Source: Daucus carota subsp. sativus
Taxonomy: Eukaryota; Streptophyta; Magnoliopsida; Apiales; Apiaceae
Length of the DNA stretch: 64,000 nucleotides
Reading direction: 5' to 3'
Assembly: GCF_001625215.2 (NCBI RefSeq)
Contig: NC_030381.2
Coordinates: forward strand, 6,287,131 to 6,351,130
The notes under the pieces are model-generated. The model did not search any database and was not told the DNA's origin. It was given only the letters and a program-made list of their open reading frames with translations. Every line of letters begins with the position of its first letter. Position 1 is the first letter of the stretch. Of the stretch, positions 22,375 to 35,039 are shown piece after piece. Made by a program: the position numbers and the translations under genes.

Positions 22375-25300
22375 ATGGCTAAACAAGCTCAAAACCTCTT
22401 TTTGGAGGAATGGCTTACTCTTAACAGTAATGGTAGCAGCAGCATCAGCTCTATACAATCTTCTTCATCATCAGCAAGAGCCATCATCCAAGCATGGGGT
22501 GATCTTAGGGACTCCCTAAAGCAAAATTTCTTCCAACCACATCATCTTCAATCTCTACAAGTCTTGCATAATTCCCAATCCTCTGTTTATGTGTCAGACC
22601 CGCAAGCAAAACTTCTACTTTCTATTCTGTCCTCAAAAGACCTCTCACCTCCGCTTGAATCCTATCCTCTCCTTCTCAGACTTCTGTATATATGGGTTAG
22701 AAAGTCATCCAAGCCATCTTCAGTGCATATTGATTCAGCTGTTGTCATTCTTCATCAACTTTTCTCATTGCATATTCATTCAGAGCAGAGCCCTTATTTC
22801 TACTCTGAGGCTTTTTTACTTGCGGGTGCTCTTACGTGCGTGCCTTCCATATCTGAGAAGTCAAAAACGGATTGTTTGGAATTGCTCAGCAGACTATTAA
22901 AAGAAGAGTATCCATATATTTTTACAAGTAATGGGTATACTGCAAAATTTCTTGCTGGAATTGGATATGCTTTATCTTCTTCGGGAACTGTTCATCTTGT
23001 AAGGATTGTGGATTCCCTACTTAAAATTTGGAATAGAGCTGATGGACCTTCTGGCAGTGTATCAGATGGTCTCATGATATTGCATCTTATAGAATGGGTT
23101 CTTTATGGATTTGTCAAGACACATTCTTCAGATAAAATTAGTGTTCTTACCGGGGAGATTTTAAGAACTTCAACTCCAACATGTGCTTCATTTGCTGTGC
23201 TTATGGCTGCTGCTGGAGTACTGCGAGCTTCCAGTAGATCTGTATCAAGTGTCTTAATGGTATCAAGGAGTTCTGCAGAAGAATGTATCGGGCGTGTTGC
23301 AAGAAACTTGATTTCCGGGACTGAAGGTTGTAATACTTCAGGGAGCCAACCAGGGAACATTCTCTTACTACATTGTATATCATTAGCTTTGGCCCGAAGC
23401 GGTCCTGTCTCTTTCCAGGTCTCCCTGCTTATGTGTCTCTCTTCAGCTTTACTGAATGAAATATTTCCCCTGAAACGTCTCTATGCAAAGATACTGGAAA
23501 ACCACCATGATAGTTCAACAATTGTGTTTAATGAGGTAAAGCAGCACTTAAGTAGTGCCATCTTTAGGGAAGCTGGTGCTATAAGTGCTGTCTTTTGCAA
23601 TCAGTATCTCTTAGCCGATGAAGGGTCAAAGAGTGTAGTGGAAAATTGTATATGGAAGTACTGTGAGGATGTCTATTCGTTGCACCGCCAAGTGGGTTTA
23701 GTGCTTAGAGGGATCGAGGTTGAGTTGATAGGGAATTTGGAGAAAATTGCGGAATCTGCATTCCTTATGGTTGTAGTTTTTGCATTGGAAGTTACAAAAC
23801 AGAGGCTGCACTCCAGGTTTTCACGAGAAACCCAACTAGAAATTTCAGTCAGAATTTTAATTGCATTTTCATGTTTTGAGTACTTTCGGCGAATGCGATT
23901 ATCTGAGTATATGGACACAATCAGAAAGGTTGTTGTTAGTGTCCAAGAAAATGATTTGGCTTGCATATCGTTTGTAAAATCTATCCCTTCATACAGTCAA
24001 CTGATAAATAAAGATGGTATGTCACTTCATCCTGGCATGTTTCAATTTGTTGCACTATGCCCTTCAGATATATATACACATCCTATTTTTCATTTGTAGG
24101 ACCTTCCAGCTTGAATAAATTAGACTATATATGGTCTAAGGATGATGTACAGACTGCTCGGATCTTGTTTTACCTTCGGGTCATTCCCACTTGCATAGAA
24201 CAGGTACCAGCTTCTGTATTTCGTGAAGTGGTGGCGCCAACAATGTTCTTGTATCCTCATAGCGACATTTTATTCAACAAGTAAAAAAAAAATGAATTGC
24301 ATTCATTTCTATGAAATATTGGTTCCTTATTACACATTCAATCAGATACATGGGACATCCCAATGGAAAAGTCGCTCGGGCATCGCACTCTTTGTTTATG
24401 GCTTTTATTTCTTCTGCAAAGGATTCTGACGATGAAGAAAGATTATCATTGAAGGAGCAACTAGTTTTCTTTTATATGCAGAGATCCCTGGAGGTATCCA
24501 TACCTTAAAATATATAAATCTGATTTGTCAAATGGAAGCTTGTGATAGATGCTCTGTTTGCTAATTTTATGACTTGATGGATATGTAGAGTTATCCCGGG
24601 CTTACTCCTTTTGAGGGGATGGCTTCTGGAGTTGCTGCATTGGTTCGATATCTTCCTGCTGGAAGTCCTTCTACATTTTACTGCATTCATAGTCTTGTTG
24701 AAAGAGCTAATAACCTTTCCAGTGAAATCATGGCTGATGACAATGAGGCATGGACAAATTGGCAAGAGGAGGCAGAGCCCTGTAAGAAACTTCTGGAACT
24801 GCTCATGAGGCTTCTCTCTCTGGTTGATATACAAGTAAGAATAAATCTGTTGTACATTTTATATTGATACCTTTATAAGGAGAATGTGAAATGTTTTCAT
24901 CGATCTTTGTACACTCCCTGTTTATAAAATTGGTGTGCTTATAGGGACCGTGTAACTATTTGGGTTTTGTTCAACAGAACCAGTCTCATTGGACTGTGTT
25001 ATGCATTTCTTAAGATTTCAGAGTAACAATATTATGCATTTTTGTTTGAACTTAAGATAGATTATAGTGTTAAGTTTATACTCCCTCCGTCCCAATGAAT
25101 TGTATACAGTTTCCTTTTTGGACGTACCATCAATTGTATACATTCCAAAAGTAGTAAATTTTTATAATATAAAACATCATTACACCAACAACTTTCCTCC
25201 ACTATCTTGATTCTATAATAATATAAACACTATTACCCCAACTACTTTCCTCCCCTATCTCAAATCTATTATTAAATATAAATGGGTCCCACCACTATAC

Positions 25301-25757
25301 CCACTTTTCATCTAACTTTACTCATTTCTTACACAATTTCTTGATCTCCGTGTCCCAACCATTTGTATACAAATGGCTGGGACGGAGAGAGTAGTAATTA
25401 AAATAAAATACATTCACATCAAATGTAAAACTACAGATGTGCAAAATAAAATTTGAAAGAGGCTTCATTAGTTTTCACAGTCGGAAGAATTAATATCTTT
25501 GTTTCCCCCAGGTCCTGCCAAGTCTTATGAAGCTGCTAGCCCAGCTGACTGTGCAGCTTCCCAAGGAGGGTCAAAACATGATTCTCAATGACCTATATGC
25601 TCAAGTTGCAGAATCTGATGATGTTATTCGAAAACCGATTCTGGTTTCATGGCTGCAGTCCTTATCTTATCTTTGTTCTCAACCTACCAGTGGAAATGCT
25701 GCTTTAACTGCAAATACTGGTGATTTAGGCTTCAACAAAATTGATGCACGACTATGA
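22375..25757 (+). CDS. conserved plant helical-repeat-like protein of unknown function (820 aa)
   Basis: Five exons close in frame: 22375-24016, 24100-24280, 24346-24493, 24589-24834 and 25512-25757. The ATG at 22375 follows an acceptor-like CTACAG and starts MAKQAQNLFLEEWL. The product is rich in leucine and alanine helices throughout, with no signal peptide and no catalytic motif I can name. This looks like an ARM/HEAT-type solenoid scaffold. It resembles, from memory, the single-copy Arabidopsis At1g73970 family (sometimes labelled obscurin-like), but I cannot verify that. Intron 4 contains a Stowaway MITE. All four introns obey GT-AG. The function is unknown. Confidence 0.85.
25081..25391. 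mobile_element. Stowaway MITE in intron 4 of the preceding gene
   Basis: The left end CTCCCTCCGTCCCAATGAAT and the inverted right end CTCTCTCCGTCCCAGCCATT are bounded by TA on both sides (25079-25080 and 25392-25393). TTGTATACA pairs with TTGTATACAA inside. The central ACTATCTCAAATCTATTAT text recurs near 59140, so the two are one subfamily. Confidence 0.85.
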
Positions 25758-26730
25758 GAAACTTAGGTTTGGTTTTACTATAATCGAGTTTTCTTACCTT
25801 GAACCAGATGGCCTAATTTGTTCCATGCTGGGTTTTGCCCAATGTAGCTTGACAATCTGTAATATTTGTGTATGTGTAACATAATAAGCCTGTAATATCT
25901 TTTCGGCATGGTGCCACAGTAAGGGAAGAACGTAGTCATCTGTGCTTGTACTTGTTGAAGCATAGCATGATGTTATCTACCAAATGCATAATAAGAATGA
26001 GACTGTTTGGTTTATGATTACAAGAAATTATCTATTGCTGCTTGAAGTGAAGAAATATATTACAGGTTATTTAAGTGTTTAAATGATGTGATTTATAAGT
26101 TATGTGTGACCGTATAATTAAAATTATTATTATCAGAATTTTTATATAAAAATATAATTAATATTATAATTCTAGTTTTTTTTAAAATAATAAATTTAAT
26201 TATGCAGTAAACAATATGGCGATATTCGTTTCAAAACAGATAAAAATGATTCCGGATCTCACAAAATTCGGAAGTAATATCCAGAATATGAGAGTTGGAA
26301 AAAATAACATCAAATACCAGTTATTAACGCTCGATAATCTAACATTTTTAATTTGGTAATAAAAGCTAAATCGCTAAATCGTGTAATGTTTTGTTGTTTT
26401 AACCCATCAAAACGTTACATGATATAGGGCAGATTTTGCAACTACTCTGGAGTAGACAAAGAAAGTACAACGCCTCTTGAATTTCAGTGTTTTTATATTT
26501 ATAACTAAATAATTCAAAAAGCCTAACTTTTTGATATTCCGACTTCGAGGGTTTCTAGTCACTTGATTTTTGCTGAAAGCTAAGAATTTAACTGGTTCAA
26601 GTCCATTGTACTTGTACTCCGAAATCCTAACAGATAAATCATTGATGTATTTGAGCAGATGCATGTTATTTGACACAATACACAATCACTAATGGACATG
26701 AAATCAAGGTGCTTATTTAATCTACATTCA
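25758..26730. other. intergenic, 3' UTR plus dispersed repeat
   Basis: The first 250 bp are the probable 3' UTR of the upstream gene. The segment at 26295-26420 shares ordered motifs with 1715-1990. The rest is AT-rich with no coding-like frame. Confidence 0.45.
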
Positions 26731-26732
26731 CC

Positions 26733-26740
26733 TATATAAA
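26733..26740 (+). promoter_or_regulatory. TATA box of the P450 gene
   Basis: TATATAAA lies 38 bp upstream of the in-frame ATG at 26778. A start of transcription about 30 bp downstream would fall near 26765, leaving a leader of only a dozen bases and making the ATG at 26766 unlikely as the start. Confidence 0.6.
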
Positions 26741-26777
26741 TATGTGACCCAGTTTATTGCTAATTATGCACTTTAAC

Positions 26778-28364
26778 ATGGACTTGTTCTTGCTCATTTC
26801 TCTTCTTTCTCTTTCGTTTTTACTGCTTGTAATTCACCATGTAAGAGCATTATGTCATAGTAAAAACCTTCCTCCAGGTCCCAGAGGCCTTCCTATCTTC
26901 GGGAACCTCTTCGATATTGGCTCGAAACCTCACGAGTCATTAGCCAAGCTTGCTCAACTATATGGTCCCCTAATGACTATAAAACTGGGAAGTGTCACTA
27001 GTGTAGTAGTATCCTCACCAGAAATGGCAAGACAAGTTCTGCAGAAGCACGATGAGGCGTTTTCAGGCAGAGTGGTGCCTAATTCCATCACTGAACTAGA
27101 ACATTCATCTCATGCAGTGGCATGGTTGCCAATTGGTGAAGAATGGAGACTCATACGAAGAGTTTTAACTTCTTACTTGACTAACTCAAAAACACTGGAC
27201 TTGTTGAGAGGTATCAGACACGACGTGGTTCAAGAAATGGTTTGCCATCTCAAGGATGTTTGTACAAAGGGAGAGAGTGTTGGAATCAACAAGATTGCCT
27301 TCACAACTATCATGAATATGATGTCGAGGACGTGTTTTTCTGTGAATGTGGATGAGTATGAGCTGGGAAATGAGAAGGGTTTTAGGAATGCAGTGACTAC
27401 TATAATGAAGATTACTGCGAAATTCAATATTGCTGATTATTTCCCTTGTGTTAGATGTGTGGATCCTCAGAGAGCAAGGCAAAAGGCCAAGGCTGCTTAT
27501 GGATGTCTTGAACAACTTTGTGATTATTTTATTCACCAGAGGCTAAACCAGAGAAGCTCTGGTATTTCAAGACGCGGAGATATATTGGATTCTTTGCTCG
27601 ATTTCAGCCAAGAAAATCAATCTGATTTTAACTTGAAACATATTCAAGTTCTGCTAGTGGTATTGTTCCTTGATCCTCTATCATACTGGACTAGTACTTA
27701 ATTTTTCAGTGACTATGGTTTAGTTTCTGATGTAACTTTTTTTATTTTGAAGGAACTGTTTTTGGCTGGTACAGAAACTAGTGCCATAACGACTGAATGG
27801 GCATTAGCTGAGCTAATAAGCCATCCACACATAATGTTGAAACTACGCGATGAAATCTCTGAGATGGTCAGAAAAAGGGGAACAATTGAAGAAACGGAGA
27901 TTCTTCGACTACCCTATCTGCAGGCTGTTGTTAAGGAGACAATGAGATTGCACCTTGCAGTGCCTTTTCTGGTTCCCCATAAGACCGAAGAAGATGTAAA
28001 CATAAGTGGCTACGTCGTACCCAAGGACACACAAGTTTTGGTGAATGCATGGGCTATAGCTAGAGACTCTGATACTTGGGACAAGCCTACATGTTTTATA
28101 CCAGAGAGGTTCTTGAAAAGTGGAATGGATTTCAAGGGCCAAACTTTCTCCTTCCTCCCGTTTGGTTCAGGGCGTCGGATGTGCCCTGGAATGCCACTTG
28201 CTCACAGAGTGGTGAGCTTGATGATAGTTTCCCTTGTTCATTATTTTGAATGGAAACTTCCCAATGAATCAACAGAACCTGAGGGCTTAGACATGACTGA
28301 AAGTTTTTCATTAACATTGCAGAAGGCTAAGCCTCTTGTTGCTGTTCCCACCGCAAGGCCTTAA
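26778..28364 (+). CDS. cytochrome P450, CYP76-like (497 aa)
   Basis: Two exons, 26778-27659 and 27753-28364, joined in phase 0. Order of features: N-terminal membrane anchor (MDLFLLISLLSLSFLLLV), proline hinge LPPGPRGLPIFGN, I-helix oxygen-binding motif AGTETS (about 299-304), ExxR as ETMR (about 356-359), PERF (about 411-414), and the heme loop PFGSGRRMCPG with ligand Cys about 438. All key residues are present and the length is normal. The single phase-0 intron just before the I-helix is the common A-type position. Overall resemblance is to CYP76, whose known members oxidise monoterpenols such as geraniol, among other substrates. It should be an ER-bound monooxygenase fed by a P450 reductase; the substrate cannot be read from sequence. 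An upstream in-frame ATG at 26766 would add four residues. Confidence 0.93.
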
Positions 28365-28697
28365 ATAAGAATTGTCATTGTTTTACTGTAAGGCTTGATT
28401 CGAATACCATTACATTTGTAATTGAGGTTTTGTAGATTCTGCAGGAAGATGTGTGCTTTTTGTACAAGTTCATTGGAATATGCATACTGTAACATTGAAC
28501 TGCACAAAGATAAATTTGCGTTTTGTATTTGATAGTTTAGGACAATTCCATGGATGTTATGAGTTAGCTTATTAATCTAAGAAATTACAAGGATCTGTAA
28601 GAAAGAACCAAGTACCAACACAAACAAATGCCAACCAAATTGGAAACACCCCCGATTGAATGAAATGTAGCAGATGATCCTCGGCTGCCTTTTTCGA

Positions 28698-30899
28698 CTA
28701 AAACTTGACAGAGATGGGATTTCTCACCACATGTTTACCAGACATCCACATAAGCGATCCTTGAACAAATGGAGTCTTGGGAGCCTCGCCTGATGGGCTG
28801 AACTGCACTTTATAGGTCAGTTTCTGGTTCACACTCGAAAACTCAAGGGTAGCTGGGGTGACACTAACAACGACACCAGGTGGGGAAACAATTTTCAAAG
28901 TGTAAGATGAAACAGCATCGCCGACATTAGTCACAACTCTAGAGAATTCTACTGTTGAGGAGCCTAATGCAATAGAGAAAGAAGGGTAGTTTAGCTGAGC
29001 TTCAGGGATGCTTGTTTCATTAGCACAGCTAACCACCCCATTAACAATCATTCCAACTTGTTCATCAGTGTATCCTAATCCGCACAAGTAAGGAATGTAA
29101 TCAGATGGCTGAATGTCGTAGATAAGGCCAGGATCACTGGCTTTAGAAGGATTTACATGGCCTGCACCAATAGCAAAGAAGTCCGCAGGCAATTCATTTT
29201 GATCAATAATAGGATCGTTGGCTAGGTTTAGCTGATCAGCTGTGGTCATGATTGCAGACTTAATGGCAGCTGGAGACCAAGTCGGTTGGGTGCTCTTTAG
29301 CAAAGCTGCAATGCCACTAAGGTGAGGACAAGACATCGATGTGCCTGAAATCATATTGAAGGTTGCTGTCGTACTTGCGTTATCAATAGAAACAGGCCAT
29401 GCTGCAAGAATGCTGACCCCAGGGCCTATGATGTCAGGTTTCAGGATTCCGGGGCTGGCAACACTGGGACCTCTAGATGAGAAAGACGTAACAGCAGGAG
29501 CCCAATCTACTCCAATTATAGTTCCCCTGAATAAGATTGTGGCCACAGGCGACGAGGTTGAATTCATATACTGCTTGACTGAAACTCCAACAGAATAGCC
29601 CACATGAGTTGCTGGAAGAACATGAGGATCAGCTAATGTACTTTCTCCGTCTAGCTCTTGATTCATTAGTATCATTGCAGCTCCACCAGCATCTTTCACT
29701 GTCTGTCCTTTGGCAATTCTTGCTATACCACCGCCTCTTTCACACAAGACTACTTTGCCTTTAACATCGACGTTGTCCAGTGAACCTTCAGCACACCATG
29801 CAGCATTCTCATCACCGTTTGAACCAGGGAAAACAAGTGGCATCAAAGTCTGAGGGAAATCCTTTGGCTGGAAGAGGGATTCACCATCCAATTCATCTTT
29901 GTTTCCCAGAAGTGCAGTTGCTCTTATGTTTCTATCAATCGTGCTAGCTCCAACAGTAAGAATCCAAGGAGCCTCATTCGACATAGTACTATTCTCCGGA
30001 CCAGAATTCCCTGCTGAGCAACTCACAAAAATCCCCTTCTGAATAGCACTAAATGCCCCCACAGCAATACTATCAGCATAGAAAGGGGCTGACAGGCCTC
30101 CCAACGACAACGAAAGAACATCCACACCATCCTCCACAGCAGCATCCATTGCAGCCAATATATCACTCTCAGCACAAGTCTCTGAACAAACCTTGTACAT
30201 TGCCACATGAGCCAGAGGCGCCATGCCAGAAGCCGTCCCATTCGCCATCCCAAACACATTAGCTCCCTTCACAAAATTCCCCCCTGCAGTACTCGCTGTA
30301 TGAGTCCCATGCCCTTCCTCATCAGTAGGCGGTCCAGCCTCCCCTGCAACAAAATTCCTAGCTCCAATCAACTTATTATTACACGTCGTCCCCTCACACG
30401 ACCCCTTCCACTTAGCCGGTGGAGGAGGCATCCCCTCATCGCTAAACGACGGATGATCAGATGTGATCCCAGTGTCCAAAAGCCCAATAATCACCCCCTT
30501 CCCATAACTTGAGCCATTCCAAACCCCAAAATTCTGGTGCAGCCCCAAGAAGTTAGGACTATGCGTCGTATGCAAAGAGTACACACTCTGCGGCCTAATC
30601 GACAAAACTCCATCCTTCTTCCCTACAACCTCAGCTTCCTCATCCGACAATCTAGCAGCAAAGCCATTAACAACGTTCCTATAACTATGAACCATCCGAA
30701 CCTCCTGATCTGAACTCGATATCGTCTCGGGCAAAAAAGACCGATAATAACCCTCATGATTTTCAAACTGAGCTAAAGCCTTGTCATCAACAATTCTTAC
30801 ATGCACAATGTAGGTCTTGAAACTGGCATTTTGAGCAATGCTTAAGCACAAGAAGCTTAAAACACAAACAATACTCAAAAAGAAACCGAAAGCAGCCAT
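28698..30899 (-). CDS. subtilisin-like serine protease, SBT1-type (733 aa)
   Basis: An intronless frame on the minus strand, ATG at 30899 and TAG at 28698. Order: signal peptide (about 1-22), inhibitor I9 prodomain (about 28-112, TYIVHV ... SLHTTHSP), peptidase S8 domain with Asp about 142 (LLDTGI), His about 197 (GHGTHTAS), oxyanion Asn about 298 (SAGNSGP) and Ser about 521 (GTSMSCPH), a protease-associated insert between them, and a C-terminal fibronectin-III-like domain ending ISVKF. The triad is intact and the length is typical. The product is secreted, cleaves its own prodomain and acts in the apoplast. Lack of introns is usual for the SBT1 group. It converges on the P450 gene with about 330 bp between stop codons. 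Confidence 0.95.
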   Translation of the reverse strand: MAAFGFFLSIVCVLSFLCLSIAQNASFKTYIVHVRIVDDKALAQFENHEGYYRSFLPETISSSDQEVRMVHSYRNVVNGFAARLSDEEAEVVGKKDGVLSIRPQSVYSLHTTHSPNFLGLHQNFGVWNGSSYGKGVIIGLLDTGITSDHPSFSDEGMPPPPAKWKGSCEGTTCNNKLIGARNFVAGEAGPPTDEEGHGTHTASTAGGNFVKGANVFGMANGTASGMAPLAHVAMYKVCSETCAESDILAAMDAAVEDGVDVLSLSLGGLSAPFYADSIAVGAFSAIQKGIFVSCSAGNSGPENSTMSNEAPWILTVGASTIDRNIRATALLGNKDELDGESLFQPKDFPQTLMPLVFPGSNGDENAAWCAEGSLDNVDVKGKVVLCERGGGIARIAKGQTVKDAGGAAMILMNQELDGESTLADPHVLPATHVGYSVGVSVKQYMNSTSSPVATILFRGTIIGVDWAPAVTSFSSRGPSVASPGILKPDIIGPGVSILAAWPVSIDNASTTATFNMISGTSMSCPHLSGIAALLKSTQPTWSPAAIKSAIMTTADQLNLANDPIIDQNELPADFFAIGAGHVNPSKASDPGLIYDIQPSDYIPYLCGLGYTDEQVGMIVNGVVSCANETSIPEAQLNYPSFSIALGSSTVEFSRVVTNVGDAVSSYTLKIVSPPGVVVSVTPATLEFSSVNQKLTYKVQFSPSGEAPKTPFVQGSLMWMSGKHVVRNPISVKF

Positions 30900-30960
30900 G
30901 TTAAATATTTATTGTGCTGCTTGTTATATAACTTATAAGTCATCTCAGTTACAACACAAG

Positions 30961-30968
30961 TATTTATA
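30961..30968 (-). promoter_or_regulatory. TATA box of the subtilase gene
   Basis: TATTTATA on the + strand reads TATAAATA on the minus strand, 62 bp before the ATG at 30899. A start near 30930 would give a leader of about 30 bases. Confidence 0.55.
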
Positions 30969-30969
30969 G

Positions 30970-31895
30970 TCTCACACGTTGAGTTATGTTCGGGAACTAG
31001 AATTCGACATTTTTTGTTTCGTGGAACATGATACGCATGTCGTACGAAAATATTGGATTCGACGAAGTGATAGCTTGAGGTTTTGGGACGGCTGGGTTAT
31101 GTTACTAAGTAATGGACATAGAATCTATCTATTGTGAGGCGATTAAGCTTAAGTTCATTGTAAATTCTTTATTCTTGGTTAAGACTCTTTGTTTTGAAGT
31201 ATCTGTAAAAAAAGTTTCGATCGTCGTATTATTTAGCTCATTCTAGTTGACCTTCACCCAGGGTATAAAATTTGGAATAAAAGGCATGTGAATATTTTTG
31301 CGGAGAAATCTGATTAAGAGGACGCTTGGTTTCAAATGATTTAACGTGAATGTGATAATGTAGAAATTTAAAATGTGTATTGGGGTATTGTTGATTTATT
31401 GGTAACTTATGACTTATTAAAAATGTAATAATAAAAATAAAAGTTACTTATAGTTAATTTATGACTTTTGAATAATTTTTATTAAAAATTAAAAAAAGTA
31501 AGTAATTAAAATTAATATCTCAAAATTTTAACTCAATTTCTAACTTGTTAACTTTAAATTGAATTCTGTTTTGTTACCCAAATAGAAATTTTACAATAAT
31601 TTTAAACTAATAACTTTTAACTTTAACAAACTGGCTCTAAATTTGTGTTTACGGCTTGTACAATATATTTGATGCTCGTTTGTAATGGAAATTAGCCATT
31701 AACGTATTAAGCTGTAATTTTGCATTTAAAAATATGTTTACACATTGAGGAACATTTTGTATTTATATCTCAGTACATATTTAACGTACGTTTAGTCATA
31801 AATTTGTAATTAAATTGTATTTATATATGCTGCATGCTTAATGTGCCTTCTCATCGGTGAATAACGTATGTTGAGTCATAAAAATATTATTATAT
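30970..31895. other. intergenic upstream region of the subtilase
   Basis: AT-rich DNA. The piece from about 31311 (GGACGCTTGG) to about 31645 has the look of a decayed hAT-type MITE, but no target duplication or clean inverted ends were found. No gene is visible. Confidence 0.35.
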
Positions 31896-31899
31896 CAAA

Positions 31900-32110
31900 C
31901 TATTTTGCCTCATAAACTACCATGTCTAGACAAAAGCAATACAAGCCCCATTCCAATCCGAAAGAAGCCCCTTGAGAATAAGAACCAGAAACAGTAGGCA
32001 GCAGTGACAGAGAACCATGAACATTAAGAGTAACCATACCTGCTTGATGAATACAAGGAACACGATACTTGAAAACACATGCCCTTTGAGTATCGAACTC
32101 GTTAAGGCAT
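31900..32110 (-). pseudogene. short coding-like fragment, unidentified
   Basis: On the minus strand a frame runs open for about 70 codons to TAG at 31900-31902. It contains RACVFKYRVPCIHQAGMV and SYSQGASFGLEWGLYCF, which read like a real protein domain rather than random AT-rich translation. No start codon or firm splice acceptor was identified. It may be a terminal exon, a pseudogene piece, or chance. I do not recognise the family. Confidence 0.3.
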
Positions 32111-32848
32111 TACAAAGCTATTGTATAATTTCACACACCATATGCTTAACAAAGGAACTCACGTAGTGATATACTGCATAACAAAGTAACTCGTAACAAA
32201 GTAAAATTTGACACATCCAAAGACGGATTCCAGAAAATACCAACCAATATAGAACTTTGTTAAGAGTACACAGAGACAAACATCATGATAAAAGAAATTC
32301 CTGTACCAAAACCGATACTCTGTTGCTACATCAACCATCCACCTCCACTTCTTTGTTTCTGAATTATTTATCAAATCTAAGTGATGTTAATAATTGCAAA
32401 AAACTGAATCTTAAACCTTTGAAAATGACACTAACAGCGGAATATTCTATAAAAGATCATTTACTGTTACTATGGTGCATAAAAACTAATCTCAGAGCAA
32501 GACTACAGGGGAAACTAATGTCAGAGCAAGATTCAAAAGGAAACAAAGCTATCCTATTACACCTCCATACTTTCCAGCCAAGAACATATAAGGGCAACTA
32601 AAGTATACATATCGACATCGTGATTCATTCTATTATCTTCGATTTCCAATCAAAAGAACTATTATACTAGATTCTTCCGAGGCAAAAGACAATGGAAGTT
32701 ATAAACGGGATCCTGCCTTCAGACCATCATTGTTCATAGCTAGACCACAGAAAACAGTTTAATATTTTTGCAGATTATAATTCTAAAGAGAATGATCTCT
32801 GGGACAAACCCTTCAAAAGATAATTATAAGTGTGAGAATAGTAACTCA

Positions 32849-35039
32849 TCATGCAAATCCAGGTGGTAAATCAGGGTCTTCATCACTACCATCACCTGGC
32901 TGGTTTTGCTCTTCAGTCATAGGCACTGCAGGGCGTGTAGAAGGATTCACATTATCTCTGTTGAAGACATCATCTGAACGCTGGGCCTCTCTCTTAAGAT
33001 CCTCTGATGGTAGCTTATCTTGAGCTTCCTCTTTTATTTGTTCCTCCAAATTGCTATTATGATGAAGAACATGGGGTGCAAAACCGGGTGGCTCATTTGG
33101 TTCAGTATCAGAAAAAGTGCCATTGATTTCGTCCGGTAAAGCAACAATAGACCCATTATTATTATTAGGTCTAGTTTCAACTGCCATTGCATTGGCATTA
33201 GAGGATGGTCCCCCACCTTGACTTCCTTCCGGATTCAGCAACCTACTGTAAACAGACTGTACTGTCTCATTTATTTCACTTTGCATACCACCACCTGATC
33301 TAATAACTTCCCAAACCCCATCAGAAATCTGACTCATTACTTTCTCCCTACAATAAACAATATCAGCAAGTTCAAGAATTTAGCATAAACCGCTTCAAAC
33401 CTAACATAAATTCAATAATCAAGAATCGATTGTAAGGATAATTTACCAAAATAAACAACTGCCAATAAAATCATAGAATAAGTATTGTGCCCAAGTCTAT
33501 AACAAAACACACACATCAACTTCTTTATATATTACTTCTGTTGTAAAAAATCCAAAAATTGTTGCAATTGTTAGTTTACACATCAAGATTTAGAAAGCAG
33601 GGACTCTTCAGACTTTTCACTCACCTGCTGCACAGTGCACGCATTTCTCGGGGATTCTTCTTGTAATTAATTAACTAGATGATTCTTTATCACTTAGCTA
33701 CCATAAAATGCCAGTGTTATTAAGTAATTATTATATCAATTGCTAAGAATAATTTTATTTATATGATTATTTTTTATTTTTTTTTGACAGAATTTATATG
33801 ACTATTTAGTTTAAATATAAATGTAACTATTGAAACAGAGGCAGATACACTCAGGGGCCCTGGGGTTCTGTGCCCGCATAATAATAAAAAATGTTGGTAT
33901 TTTTGTTTTTGCTTTTTTTATATATGCTGATTTGCCCTCACTAAATTTAATAAATATTAAAATAAATAAAAAGAACTAAAGTGGGAACAAGACACGGTAA
34001 TGCAGATACAATGACAAAACGGCGTAGAAAGACTAGGGAGAAAAATGTTTTTGATTGGTCAAAATGCCAGGAAGCTTTTGTAACAGACATAGTATGTCTT
34101 TTGATGTTATCAGGTTAGTAAAAAAAATTTGTGCCCCCTTATAAGTTACTCTGTGCATCCGCCACTGTATTGAAACATACATACATTCTATTTATTTTTA
34201 AAGTTTGAATAATTGCCGAATCCCCACACGTCTGAATCCCCCATACAGCCGAATTTCCCGTATTCTTGCGCCCGCACTCATGCTTCCTAGATCATGATCC
34301 TCTTACTCCATTAAGTTCAAATTGCTTTCAAATACCTAAAAGAACCCTTTAACACACAAACCATCAGAATAAAACTAAAAGTTAAATCACAACAGCATAA
34401 TACCTAATTTCTTGATGAATAGCATCGGAAAGCTGACGGGGCTTCAAATTCTCAAATCCCGGAGTATTAAGAACAGCTGATTGTTTCACCGCAGACACAA
34501 TCGAACTCCGCAATTCTTCCTGCAACAATTCCAACATAATTAAGCATCAGCCTTACTCACAGCCCCTAAACACAACTCCACAACATCCAGCTAACAACAC
34601 AAACATGGGTTCAACTACATCACACCCTCCAACTCAAAGCACAACAATGCATCACATTATCTATAACTTTATACCAAGTACCGATATACCATACTATAAC
34701 CCTGTCATTTCAAGTCATCAGTTCGATTCTCGCTCACCCCGCAAATTATTGAAACATATACTAATTTGTAAACCATATAAGCCTAATTATTAAAAAAAGT
34801 ACTAATCACCAATCAAATGAGTAAATAAAAATAACACAAAAAATAAAAAGATGGGGTTTTCAATAATGCATCAAGAAACACAACAAAACAATTATATAAA
34901 TTTATTAAACGCAACAAGATTGAATCTTTCTTACATTTTCTTTGAGCTTACGAATAATCTTGACGCGGAGCCTATCGAAATCACCATCATCTTTGATTTT
35001 AGAAATCACATCCTCTTTGCTTATGCTGTGATTCAACAT
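32849..35039 (-). CDS. SHG1/BOD1-domain-like nuclear protein (239 aa)
   Basis: Three exons on the minus strand, 35039-34935, 34519-34404 and 33347-32849, give a 240-codon frame. The N-terminal 110 residues (MLNHSISKEDVISKIKDDGD, FDRLRVKIIRKLKE, VKQSAVLNTPGFENLKPRQL, SDAIHQEI) are helical and fit the SHG1/BOD1 fold: an I-K-G-x-FD-LR start followed by a second helix pair. In yeast, Shg1 is a COMPASS histone methyltransferase subunit; animal BOD1 proteins act at kinetochores and with SET1 complexes. The remaining half is acidic and disordered, with two PPGFA motifs (after TEPNE and at the C-terminus). Intron 2 holds a hAT element. The family assignment rests on pattern memory and is moderate. 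Confidence 0.75.
33836..34167. mobile_element. non-autonomous hAT element in SHG1-like intron 2
   Basis: The left end CAGAGGCAGATACACTCAG and the inverted right end CAGTGGCGGATGCACAGAG are flanked by a perfect 8-bp duplication TATTGAAA (33828-33835 and 34168-34175). It is 332 bp long with no coding capacity. A related piece lies in an intron of the STAY-GREEN gene at 57022-57156. Confidence 0.88.

Noticed and set aside
29341-30512. Several plus-strand frames opposite the subtilase
   Set aside because: They are antisense shadows of an intact protease gene with a full catalytic triad.
31311-31650. Possible hAT MITE upstream of the subtilase
   Set aside because: Suggestive ends (GGACGCTTGG, AACTGGCTC) do not form a real inverted repeat and no 8-bp duplication was found.
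32257-32601. 114-codon plus-strand frame
   Set aside because: Composition is of translated AT-rich antisense DNA (Lys/Asn/Leu/His-rich) with no domain; probably chance opposite a 3' UTR.
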